This document shows positions 33,619-41,344 of a stretch of DNA of 64,000 nucleotides, piece after piece. The position numbers and the translations under genes were made by a program. The stretch lies in assembly GCF_024228315.1 (NCBI RefSeq), contig NZ_CP100455.1, positions 248,001-312,000 of the forward strand. Direction: 5' to 3'. Position 1 is the stretch's first letter, and each line of letters begins with the position of its first letter. Source of the DNA: Halomarina pelagica. GTDB lineage: Archaea > Halobacteriota > Halobacteria > Halobacteriales > Haloarculaceae. The notes beneath the pieces were generated by a model. The model was given only the letters and a program-made list of their open reading frames with translations, was not told the origin of the DNA and made no database searches.

Positions 33619-34025
33619 ACCGCCTCCGGGGCGAGCGCGGCCATCGTGCGCCGTCGCTCCGTCCCGTCGGCGGTCATCGGAGCGCGAACGATGGGGAGAC
33701 CGAGCCCCGCATCCCGGCGTTCGTCGATCCCGGCGCGTACCTCGGCAGCGGTACCGACGACGCCGACGGACTCGACGAACCTGTCCGAGAGCGCGTCGGC
33801 GGTAGCCTGCGCCAGCCTCGCCGGCGTCCGCGAAAACACGTTCACGATACCCGTCGCGAGTTCGATGCGGTCGGTCGCCGCCGCCCGACGTTCGAGCTTC
33901 CCGAACGCCGTCTTCCCCCGGCGCTCGCCGGTCCAGGCGCTCTCGTAGCCGTACGCCTCCGCCCGCCGCACGAGATCCAGGTCGTCCAGTAGCCCGACGG
34001 GGAGGGCGATACGTTCTCTGTTCAC
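33615..34025 (-). pseudogene. Internally deleted copy of the LLM oxidoreductase gene
   Basis: This frame of 136 residues from a GTG joins the N-terminal ~65 residues of the LLM oxidoreductase at 21928 (DDLDLVRRAEAYGYES, TDRI-LATGIVNVFSRTP) directly to its C-terminal ~55 residues (GTAAEVRAGID, LPIVRAP). About 200 residues of the barrel are missing in frame. DNA similarity to 21960-22150 is very high, so the duplication is fairly recent. It keeps an open frame and a 4-bp overlap with the SDR gene, and might still be translated, but it cannot form the TIM barrel. It is most likely a decayed duplicate. Confidence 0.75.
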
Positions 34026-34100
34026 AGGACTCACGACCGCTCGTTTCTCCGCCGTGGGCAAAACCGTTCCCCCGGGACGGTACGGTTGAGCGAAACAAGG

Positions 34101-34106
34101 TTTATA
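34101..34106 (+). promoter_or_regulatory. TATA box of the ABC ATPase operon
   Basis: TTTATA (34101-34106) lies 27-32 bp before the ATG at 34133, the spacing of a leaderless haloarchaeal gene. This argues against the in-frame ATG at 34106, which overlaps the TATA box itself. Confidence 0.65.
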
Positions 34107-34132
34107 TGTCGGAGGGGACAGTATCACGTCAG

Positions 34133-34882
34133 ATGGTTTCACTCCTCGAAATCGATGGGCTCACCAAGACGTTCGGTGCGCTCGTCGCGAACGACGGCAT
34201 CACGCTCTCGGTGGCCGACGGTGAGGTTCGAGGGATTATCGGTCCCAACGGGAGCGGGAAGTCCACCTTCTTCAACACCCTGACCGGGTTCTATCGGTCC
34301 GACGGGGGGACCGTCGTCTTCGACGGGACCGACGTCAGTGGGTGGAAGCCCCACCGAATCGCCCAGCGAGGGCTCGCACGGACGTTCCAGATCGTCTCCC
34401 CGTTCGAGGACCTCACCGTCCGCGAGAACCTCCTCGCCGTCCACACGGCCGGCCTGCGCGTCTCCGAGGAGAAACGACGGCGCGCCGACGAGATCCTCGA
34501 GTTCCTCGAGATCGAGCACATCAGCGACAACGAGGCGTCGGAGATGAGCGGCGGTCAGCAGAAGTTGCTCGAACTGGCGCGGGTGCTGATGCTCGACCCG
34601 AAGTGCATCCTCCTCGACGAGCCGACCGCCGGGGTCAACCCCGCGCTCCAGGACCGCATCCTCGACCGGCTGGAGGTGATGAACGAACGCGGCACCACGT
34701 TCGTCATCGTCGAGCACGACATGTCGCTCATCCAGCGATTCGCCGACTCGGTCACCGTCTTCGATCAGGGACAGGTCATCGCCGAAGGTGACTTCGAGGA
34801 GGTGACCGCGGACGCCCGCGTCCGCGAGGCATATCTGGGAACCGACGCCGCCGGCGAGACCGCAGAGGACCTCCTCTCATGA
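34133..34882 (+). CDS. Branched-chain-amino-acid-type ABC transporter ATP-binding protein (LivG-like)
   Basis: This 249-residue ABC ATPase has Walker A GPNGSGKST, the LivG-type Q-loop region ARTFQIVSPFEDLTVREN, signature EMSGGQQK, Walker B CILLDEPTAG and the switch His in VIVEHDM. It is the first of two ATPase genes (ATGA overlap with the next). Together with LivF-, LivK-, LivH- and LivM-like genes at 34879-40560 it forms a complete HAAT-type importer. In this setting the cargo may be an amide, imide or carboxylate instead of leucine. Confidence 0.92.
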   Translation: MVSLLEIDGLTKTFGALVANDGITLSVADGEVRGIIGPNGSGKSTFFNTLTGFYRSDGGTVVFDGTDVSGWKPHRIAQRGLARTFQIVSPFEDLTVRENLLAVHTAGLRVSEEKRRRADEILEFLEIEHISDNEASEMSGGQQKLLELARVLMLDPKCILLDEPTAGVNPALQDRILDRLEVMNERGTTFVIVEHDMSLIQRFADSVTVFDQGQVIAEGDFEEVTADARVREAYLGTDAAGETAEDLLS

Positions 34883-35628
34883 CCGCGAGCGAATCCGAGC
34901 GGGTCGATCGTGACGGGCGGGATCGACTCGTCGCCGAGGACGTCGTCACCGGCTACGGGAGTTCGGAGATCCTCCACGGCGTCTCCGTGCGGAGCCACGA
35001 CGGGGTCACCTGCATCTTCGGGCCGAACGGCTCCGGGAAGTCGACGCTCATCAAGACGCTGAACGGTATCGTCCCCGTCTGGTCGGGCTCCGTCCGGTAC
35101 GGTTCGACCGACATCACCGACTACGACGCGAACGAGGTGGTCTCGAGCGGCATCATCACGCTCCCGCAGGACGGCGGGCTGTTCCCGAACCTCACCGTCC
35201 GCGAGAACCTCCGGATGGGCGGCTACACCGTCGCCGACAAGTCGGTCGTCGAGGAACGGATCCGGGCGGCGCTGACCGCGTTCCCCGCGCTCGAGGACAA
35301 GCTCTCGAACAGGGCGAAGTCGCTCTCCGGGGGCCAGCAGATGATGCTCAGTTTCGGCCGAGCGATGGTCTCCGACTCCGACGTCTACCTGCTCGACGAA
35401 CCGAGCGCGGGACTCGCGCCGTCGCTCGTCGACGACGTCATCGACCAGGTCAGGACGCTCGTCGACCACGGGGCACAGATACTCCTCGTCGAGCAGAACG
35501 TCCGCGCGGCGCTCCGCATCGCCGACCACGTCTACATCCTCGCGCAGGGGGAGACGCAGTTCGACGGCCCGCCGGAGGACCTGAGCGAGGAGGACGAACT
35601 CATCGAACTCTACCTCGGCCTCGGGTAG
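34879..35628 (+). CDS. Branched-chain-amino-acid-type ABC transporter ATP-binding protein (LivF-like)
   Basis: This 249-residue ABC ATPase has Walker A GPNGSGKST, the Q-loop LPQDGGLFPNLTVRENLRMG that marks the LivF group, signature LSGGQQM, Walker B VYLLDEPSAG and H-loop-like LLVEQNVRAAL. Glu-Gln-Asn after the switch replaces the His, as is usual in LivF (VEQN). It overlaps the LivG-like gene. An oppositely oriented MmgE/PrpD gene separates it from the rest of the transporter. Confidence 0.92.
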   Translation: MTASESERVDRDGRDRLVAEDVVTGYGSSEILHGVSVRSHDGVTCIFGPNGSGKSTLIKTLNGIVPVWSGSVRYGSTDITDYDANEVVSSGIITLPQDGGLFPNLTVRENLRMGGYTVADKSVVEERIRAALTAFPALEDKLSNRAKSLSGGQQMMLSFGRAMVSDSDVYLLDEPSAGLAPSLVDDVIDQVRTLVDHGAQILLVEQNVRAALRIADHVYILAQGETQFDGPPEDLSEEDELIELYLGLG

Positions 35629-35629
35629 G

Positions 35630-35680
35630 TCGTCTCGTCTCGTTTCATCTCGTCGCGTCTCGTCGCGTCGCGTCGCGCTC
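35630..35680. repeat. Pentanucleotide tract TCGTC/GCGTC
   Basis: About ten 5-bp units (TCGTC, TCGTC, TCGTT, TCATC, TCGTC, GCGTC, TCGTC, GCGTC, GCGTC, GCGCT) fill the gap between the stop codons of the LivF-like gene and the converging MmgE/PrpD gene. Read on the other strand the unit is GACGA, the same pentamer as in the tract at 14473-14525. Confidence 0.6.
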
Positions 35681-35684
35681 CGCT

Positions 35685-37019
35685 TCAGCGCCGGGCGGCG
35701 GCGCAGAGCCGTTTCGGGTTCGCGTCCCCGCCCCGTGCCAACTCCCACAGCGTCGACGCCGCGCTCGTACCGAGCAGCGGGGCGACGAGTTCGTCGAACT
35801 TCTCGCGGAGTTCCCCCTCCGACCACGGCCGCTCGGCCCCGCCGCGGGCGTGTTCGACCTCCTCGACGAGTTCCCGGCCGTCGTCGAGTCGAATCGTGAC
35901 CCGGCTGCCGCGAGCGTCGGGGAGTCGCGCGGCGACGTCGTCGGCGACGACCACCGCCACCCGCTCGGCGAGCGCGAACGCCTCCGCGGAGAGCGACTCG
36001 TCGGCGAACGCCCCCTTCCCGGACGAACCGCGGAGCAGGCGCGTCGCGACCGCGTACGGGACGGAGAACTTCGCCTGTAGCGCGTTCTTCGGGCGGGTTG
36101 GCGTCAATCCCGCCGCGGTAGGGTACGTCTCTACGAGCACCGACTCGACGGCGTCGACCTCGAACGGTTCGGCCGCCTGCAGGGCGTCGAGCGCGTCGAG
36201 CGTCGGGTGCGTGTACCGGCAGGCCGCGTGTCGCTTGAAGTACCCACCGAGAACGTCCCACCGCTCGCCCAGATCGGCCGAGAGTTCGGTCGCGTCGAAC
36301 CTCCCACCGGCGGGTACGGCGAGGTGGTTGGCAATCCCCTCCTCGACGCCGGTGAAGCCGGCGATCGCGAGGTCCACGGCGACGAGGCCGTCGAGGTTCG
36401 CCTTCCCGGCGTAGCTGTTTCGGACGGTCGCCCCCTCCGTGGCGGCGGTCATCAGCGTGTGCTGGGCGCTGTTGCCCGCGATACGCATCGCCTGGAGGGT
36501 CGTGTCGGGGTCACATCCGCGCACTCGAGCGACGCCCGCGGCCGCCCCGACCGCGCCCCAGACGCCGTGGGGATGGTACCCCTCTGCCAGCGGGTAACAG
36601 GCCCGAGCGACGCGAGTGCCGACCTCGTAACCGGCGACGGTCGCCGCCAGGAACTCCTCGCTCTCCACGGTTCGCGTCTCCGCGACCGCGAGCACCGCGG
36701 GCAGGACGTGGATGGCCGGGTGGCCCGCCGCGTACTTGTGCCCCTCGTCGAGTTCGAGCACGGTTCCGCCGGTACCGTTGACGAGCGCGGCGAAGCGGGG
36801 TTCGAGTCGATGAGACGTCCCGAGGACCGTCGCCGGGCCGGGCGTCTCCTCGGCGAACCAGTCGGCCAGAGCGGCGGTGTCGGGATCGGTCGAACCGCCG
36901 ATCATCGCGCCGAGGGTGTCGGCCAGGACGAGACCGACGTGGTCGAGCACGTCGGCCGGGACGTCCCGGGCGTCGAGTTCGGACGCGAACGTGGCGGCCG
37001 CGCGTTCGTAATCAGTCAT
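35685..37019 (-). CDS. MmgE/PrpD family protein 1
   Basis: This 444-residue protein matches the family that includes 2-methylcitrate dehydratase PrpD, MmgE and cis-aconitate decarboxylase. It has an all-alpha part with GATVRNSYAGKANLDGLVAV, ELDEGHKYAAGHPAIHVLPA at about residues 88-107 and HAACRYTHPTLDALDAL near residue 265, followed by the smaller alpha/beta domain (AKFSVPYAVA). Members dehydrate or decarboxylate branched tricarboxylates and related acids, and some are catalytically uncharacterised. It is inserted in reverse between the two halves of the ABC importer operon. A second member lies at 41345. Confidence 0.88.
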   Translation of the reverse strand: MTDYERAAATFASELDARDVPADVLDHVGLVLADTLGAMIGGSTDPDTAALADWFAEETPGPATVLGTSHRLEPRFAALVNGTGGTVLELDEGHKYAAGHPAIHVLPAVLAVAETRTVESEEFLAATVAGYEVGTRVARACYPLAEGYHPHGVWGAVGAAAGVARVRGCDPDTTLQAMRIAGNSAQHTLMTAATEGATVRNSYAGKANLDGLVAVDLAIAGFTGVEEGIANHLAVPAGGRFDATELSADLGERWDVLGGYFKRHAACRYTHPTLDALDALQAAEPFEVDAVESVLVETYPTAAGLTPTRPKNALQAKFSVPYAVATRLLRGSSGKGAFADESLSAEAFALAERVAVVVADDVAARLPDARGSRVTIRLDDGRELVEEVEHARGGAERPWSEGELREKFDELVAPLLGTSAASTLWELARGGDANPKRLCAAARR

Positions 37020-37191
37020 CTTCCTCGCCGTGGGTGAGAGAAGTAGTCGACATGTTCCGACGGAGATGGACCGGGGGTGGGCTTAGGTGTTGTCCGTGGT
37101 ACCGTCCGCCAGTCACCGAGGGAGGTGTCCGACGTCGATCGGGCCGCCGAATCTCCCCCGTTCGGCGGCTTCTGTCATCGATCGTGTGCGA

Positions 37192-37203
37192 ACTTATATA
37201 TAT
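37192..37203 (+). promoter_or_regulatory. TATA box of the substrate-binding protein gene
   Basis: CTTATATATATG (37192-37203) is the strongest TATA-like sequence in the window. The ATG at 37234 is 31-42 bp downstream, leaving a leader of only a few bases. The gene probably has high expression, as expected for a binding protein. Confidence 0.65.
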
Positions 37204-37233
37204 GAATAGATTCAACACTCTACGACGGTTTGC

Positions 37234-38520
37234 ATGATCAACGATAGCAAGACTCCTCTCCGGAGTCGCCGGAACTACCTGAAAGCCGTCGGTGTCGGTG
37301 TCGCAGCGGGATTGGCCGGCTGCACCGGCGGCGACGGTGGCGGGAACGACAGCGGGAACGGCGGTACGAACACCGGTTCGTCGAACGGGGGTGCGGTCGA
37401 AGAGGTCGTCATCGGGGCGAACCACCCACTGAGCGGGTTCCTCGGGCGCTCCGGTCAGGCGATGACGAACGCGGGGAAACTCGCCGCGATGCACGTCAAC
37501 GAGGCCGGTGGCATCGAGGCGCTCGACGGCGCGACGTTGAAATTCGTCAGTCGGGACAACAAGGGCTCGCAGGAAGAGGGTGCCCCGGTCGAACAGCAAC
37601 TCATCGAGGAGGACGGTGCACACATCCTCACGGGCTGTTTCTCCTCGCCGGTCACGCTCGCCGCGACCCAGGTCGCGGAGCGGGCGGGCATCCCGCACGT
37701 CATCGACGTCTCGGTCGCGAACAGTATCCTGCAGGGTCGTGGCCTGAACTACGCCTACCGCATTCAGACGCCCGCGAGCGGTATGGCTGGCGACTACGCC
37801 CGGTTCATGCCCGAGATCACGGCGGCGAGCGGGGTCCCGATGAAGACGGCCTCGCTCGTCTACCTCGACAACGCGTTCGGGCAGTCGATCCGTGAGACGC
37901 TCGCCACGGACCTCCCGGAGAACGGAGTCGAACTCGTCGAGGAGTCCGCGTACACCTTCGGACAGGAGTCGATGGACACGGAGGCGACCCGCGTGAAGCA
38001 GGCCAACGCGGACGCGTTCATCTTCGTCGGCTACGGCGGTGGCGGTATCCGGATGATGCAGTCGTTGCAGAACGTCGACTACCGGCCGCCCCTGCTCACG
38101 GGCACCTCGACGCCGACGTTCACCGACGACGACGTCATCGCCCAGATCGGGAAGTTCGCCAACGGCGGCTTCGGGAACAACTACGAGTTCGATTACAACA
38201 AGGAGGAGACGGACAAGATCTTCGCCGACTACCGTCGGGAGTACGGAAAGCCCCTCGGCGTCACCCACACGGTCATGACCTACTCGATGGTCAAGGTCGC
38301 CCAGGCCGCCCTCGAGGAGGCGGGTTCGGTCGATCCCGACGACATCAACGAGGCGCTGAAGCGCATCACCGTGGAGGACCACCCCGCGGCCATGGGGCCC
38401 ATCGAGTTCAAGGAAAACGGTGAGAACAAGAACGCGCTCTCGCCGATGCTCCAGGTGCAGAACCTGGACGCCCAACTGGTCTGGCCCGAGAAGTACGCGC
38501 AGACGGCACCGAAACTGTGA
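37234..38520 (+). CDS. ABC transporter substrate-binding lipoprotein (LivK-like)
   Basis: This 428-residue extracytoplasmic binding protein has a Tat signal with SRRNYLK at residues 11-17, a hydrophobic stretch, and a lipobox LAGC with the lipidated Cys at residue 30, followed by a Gly/Asn/Ser linker. The mature part shows VVIGANHPLSGFLGRSGQAM and VYLDNAFGQSIRETL, typical of Leu/Ile/Val-binding-protein-type (periplasmic binding fold I) receptors. Export by Tat is normal in haloarchaea. It precedes the permease genes by 47 bp. The ligand is unknown; family members bind amides, urea and aromatic acids as well as amino acids. Confidence 0.92.
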   Translation: MINDSKTPLRSRRNYLKAVGVGVAAGLAGCTGGDGGGNDSGNGGTNTGSSNGGAVEEVVIGANHPLSGFLGRSGQAMTNAGKLAAMHVNEAGGIEALDGATLKFVSRDNKGSQEEGAPVEQQLIEEDGAHILTGCFSSPVTLAATQVAERAGIPHVIDVSVANSILQGRGLNYAYRIQTPASGMAGDYARFMPEITAASGVPMKTASLVYLDNAFGQSIRETLATDLPENGVELVEESAYTFGQESMDTEATRVKQANADAFIFVGYGGGGIRMMQSLQNVDYRPPLLTGTSTPTFTDDDVIAQIGKFANGGFGNNYEFDYNKEETDKIFADYRREYGKPLGVTHTVMTYSMVKVAQAALEEAGSVDPDDINEALKRITVEDHPAAMGPIEFKENGENKNALSPMLQVQNLDAQLVWPEKYAQTAPKL

Positions 38521-38537
38521 CCGCGACCGAGAACAAC

Positions 38538-38544
38538 CTTTAAG
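38538..38544 (+). promoter_or_regulatory. TATA-like box before the permease gene
   Basis: CTTTAAG (38538-38544) lies 24-30 bp before the ATG at 38568, so the permease genes may be transcribed separately from the binding-protein gene. Confidence 0.5.
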
Positions 38545-38567
38545 AACCCATTCACCTACACCGTCAC

Positions 38568-39500
38568 ATGGTACTCCCGCTCATCATCGACGACGTCGTC
38601 AGTGCCGTCAGCGAGTTCGCCGGCGACGTCGTCGAACTCGACCCGGTCCTGTTGCAACTCACCGTCTTCGCGCTGTTGCTCGGCGGCGTGTTCGCGCTGG
38701 CCGCGCTGGGCCTGACGATGATCTTCGGCGTGATGGACGTCGTCAACTTCGCCCACGGGATGCTCATCGTCACCGGGATGTACGTCGTCTTCTTCGTCCA
38801 CACGACGTTCGGCGTGAACCCACTGTTCGCGCTGCCGGTAGCCGTCGTCGCGCTGTTCGCGCTCGGGGTCGTCATCAGCGTCGCAACGATCGAGCCGATC
38901 ATCGAAGCCCCGGAGGAGAACCAGTTCATCGTCACGCTCGGTCTCTCGTTCATCCTCCTCGCGCTCATCCAGATCCAGTTCTCGCCGGACCCGCGATCGA
39001 TCGTGCTCGACCTGGGCCGCTACCAACTGGGCGGGGCACAGATACCGAAGGGACAGGCGTACGCGCTGGTCATCGCCGTCGTCGCGATGGGGGCGTTGTG
39101 GCTGTTCCTCCAGCGAACCGAACTCGGGACCGCCATCCGCGCGACGGCGGACAACCGCGAGGGAGCGTGGTACGTCGGCATCGACGTCCCCAACGTCGAC
39201 CATCTGACGGTCGGTCTCGGGAGCGCGATGGCCGGGCTGGCCGGCGCGGCCATCGTCATCTTCTCGCCGTTCGACCCGTTCATCGGCGAGAGCTACCTGG
39301 TCAAGGCGTTCGTCATCGTCGTCCTCGGCGGACTCGGCTCGCTCCCCGGCGCGTTCGTGGGTGGACTCATCGTCGGGTTCATACAGGTGTTCGGCGGGTT
39401 CTACCTCCCCGGAACGACCAACGAGATCGTCATCTTCCTGCTGTTCATCCTCCTGCTGTACCTGAAACCGACCGGTCTCTTCGGGGAGAGGGAGGTCTGA
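38568..39500 (+). CDS. Branched-chain-amino-acid-type ABC permease (LivH-like)
   Basis: This 310-residue inner membrane permease has about eight helices. It shows the LivH signature around GVMDVVNFAHGMLIVTGMY (residues 50-68) and GLGSAMAGLAGAAIVIFSP, and ends with FVGGLIVGFIQVFGG and KPTGLFGEREV. It forms the channel with the LivM-like protein encoded 2 bp downstream. The two are driven by the ATPases at 34133 and 34879. Confidence 0.92.
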   Translation: MVLPLIIDDVVSAVSEFAGDVVELDPVLLQLTVFALLLGGVFALAALGLTMIFGVMDVVNFAHGMLIVTGMYVVFFVHTTFGVNPLFALPVAVVALFALGVVISVATIEPIIEAPEENQFIVTLGLSFILLALIQIQFSPDPRSIVLDLGRYQLGGAQIPKGQAYALVIAVVAMGALWLFLQRTELGTAIRATADNREGAWYVGIDVPNVDHLTVGLGSAMAGLAGAAIVIFSPFDPFIGESYLVKAFVIVVLGGLGSLPGAFVGGLIVGFIQVFGGFYLPGTTNEIVIFLLFILLLYLKPTGLFGEREV

Positions 39501-39501
39501 G

Positions 39502-40560
39502 ATGGCGGACAGCACCTCAACCCAGACGGGGATCGGCGACCTGGCCGCGCGCATCGACGAGTCGGGGTACGGCCCCTACGTGAAGGGCGCGCTCGGGTTC
39601 GGTCTGCTCGCCGCCCTCCCGTACCTCCTCGACGTCGGAGTCGCGGGGATCAGCCTCGGATCCGTCCTCACGCTGAAGGTCCTCATCCTCACCCTCGTGT
39701 TCGCCTACTCGAGTCAGGCGTGGAACATCGTCTCCGGGTTCACGGGTTACTTCTCGTTCGGCCACGCGGCGTTCTTCGGCGTCGGCGCGTACGCCACCCA
39801 GAAGCTCGCCATCGACTTCGGCATCAACCCCTGGATCGGAATGCTCGTCGGCGGCGGCATCGCCGTCCTCGTCGCGCTGCTCGTGGGCTTTCTGAACTTC
39901 CGGTACGACCTGAAGGGCCACTACTTCGCGCTGGCGACGTTCGCCATCGCCATGCTGCTCGGCGTCGTCGTGCGGAACACGAGCGAACTGGGCGGCGCTA
40001 TCGGCTACTATCGGCCGTTCCCCCGCGAGTACGGCGCGGAGTACGGCCTCCTCGCCTTCCAGTTCCAGAGCGACCTGCCGTACTACTACGTCATCTTCGC
40101 GTTCCTCGTCGTCGTGACAGTGGTGGCGTACGCGCTGAAGGAGTCGCAACTGGGGCTCTACCTGTTCGCCATCCGAGAGAACGAGAACGCCGCGGCCAGC
40201 GTCGGCATCCCGACGTTCCGATACAAGATGCTCGCCATCAGCGTCTCCGCGTTCTTCACCGCCTGGGCCGGTGCGTTCTGGAGCATGTACTTCGAGATCA
40301 TCCGGCCGTCGACGGTCTTCGGGCTCTCGAAGAACGTCGAGATACTCCTCCCCGCGGTCGTCGGTGGACTCGGGACCGTCCCGGGTGCGATCGTCGGCGC
40401 GTTCTTCGTCTTCCCGCTGGCGGAGTTCTTCCGCGCGAACGTCGACCAGATCGTCGGGCTCGACGACGTCGTGTACGGCGTCGCGCTCGTGCTCGTCGCG
40501 CTGGTCCTCCCGAACGGACTCATCTCGCTACGCGAGCGCATTCGCGAGCGACGCGATTGA
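39502..40560 (+). CDS. Branched-chain-amino-acid-type ABC permease (LivM-like)
   Basis: This 352-residue membrane protein has about ten helices and the LivM region SGFTGYFSFGHAAFFGVGAY at about residues 73-92, plus AIRENENAAASVGIP (the coupling-helix EAA-type loop contacting the ATPase) and VGGLGTVPGAIVGAFF. The start lies 2 bp after the LivH-like stop, and the following SDR gene starts 2 bp after its stop, so all are one transcript. Confidence 0.92.
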   Translation: MADSTSTQTGIGDLAARIDESGYGPYVKGALGFGLLAALPYLLDVGVAGISLGSVLTLKVLILTLVFAYSSQAWNIVSGFTGYFSFGHAAFFGVGAYATQKLAIDFGINPWIGMLVGGGIAVLVALLVGFLNFRYDLKGHYFALATFAIAMLLGVVVRNTSELGGAIGYYRPFPREYGAEYGLLAFQFQSDLPYYYVIFAFLVVVTVVAYALKESQLGLYLFAIRENENAAASVGIPTFRYKMLAISVSAFFTAWAGAFWSMYFEIIRPSTVFGLSKNVEILLPAVVGGLGTVPGAIVGAFFVFPLAEFFRANVDQIVGLDDVVYGVALVLVALVLPNGLISLRERIRERRD

Positions 40561-40561
40561 G

Positions 40562-41329
40562 ATGCGGATCGATCTCACCGACCGAACCGCGATCGTCACG
40601 GGGGCGAGCGCCGGGATCGGTCGGGGTATCGCGGTGTCCCTGGCCGAGGCCGGCGCGCGGGTCGTCGTCGCGGACCGACACGACACGCCGCCCTCCGGGG
40701 CCGAGCGGACGACCGTCGAACGCGTCGTGGAGGAGGGCGGTGACGCCGAGTTCGTGGAGACCGACGTCGCCGACTACGACAGCGTGGCGGCGCTCGTCGA
40801 GGCGACCGTCTCGACGTGGGGCGGGCTCGACGTCCTCGTGAACAACGCCGGCATCTCGCACGACGGGACCGTCGAGGAGACAACGCCGGAGGAGTGGGAC
40901 CGGGTGCTCGACGTGAACCTCACCGGGGTCTACAACGGCGTTCACCACGCGATGCCCCACCTGAGAGAGAGCGACGCCCCTCGCGTCGTCAACGTCGCCT
41001 CCCAGTTGGCGTTCGTCGCCCAGCGACGCAAACCCGCGTACCTCGCCTCGAAGGGCGGCGTCGTCTCGCTCACCCGCTCGCTCGCGCTCGATTACGCGAC
41101 CGTCCCGGTGCTCGTCAACGCCGTCTGTCCCGGCGTCGTTCGAACCGAGCTGACGAGAGACGCGCTCGCGGACGACGACCGCCGGGCGTTCTTCGAGTCG
41201 CAGACGCCGCTTCCGTATCTCGGCCGGCCGGAGGACGTCGGCGCGGTGACGGCGTTCCTCGCCTCCGAGTACGCGCGGTTCGTCACCGGACAGTGTTTCG
41301 TCGTCGACGGCGGCTACACGATACAGTGA
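40562..41329 (+). CDS. Short-chain dehydrogenase/reductase (SDR) 2
   Basis: This is a 255-residue classical SDR with IVTGASAGIGRGI (cofactor loop, residues 10-22), VVVADRHD (Asp suggests NAD), LVNNAGIS, catalytic Ser in NVASQLAF and Tyr-x3-Lys in YLASKGG. It is tied to the transporter operon (2-bp gap), which suggests it works on the imported compound or an early product. It differs clearly from the SDR at 32842. Confidence 0.88.
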   Translation: MRIDLTDRTAIVTGASAGIGRGIAVSLAEAGARVVVADRHDTPPSGAERTTVERVVEEGGDAEFVETDVADYDSVAALVEATVSTWGGLDVLVNNAGISHDGTVEETTPEEWDRVLDVNLTGVYNGVHHAMPHLRESDAPRVVNVASQLAFVAQRRKPAYLASKGGVVSLTRSLALDYATVPVLVNAVCPGVVRTELTRDALADDDRRAFFESQTPLPYLGRPEDVGAVTAFLASEYARFVTGQCFVVDGGYTIQ

Positions 41330-41344
41330 GACGGCGGGGCGCTA

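Noticed and set aside
35630-35680. CRISPR-like array
   Set aside because: The units are 5 bp and contiguous with no spacers; it is a simple-sequence tract.
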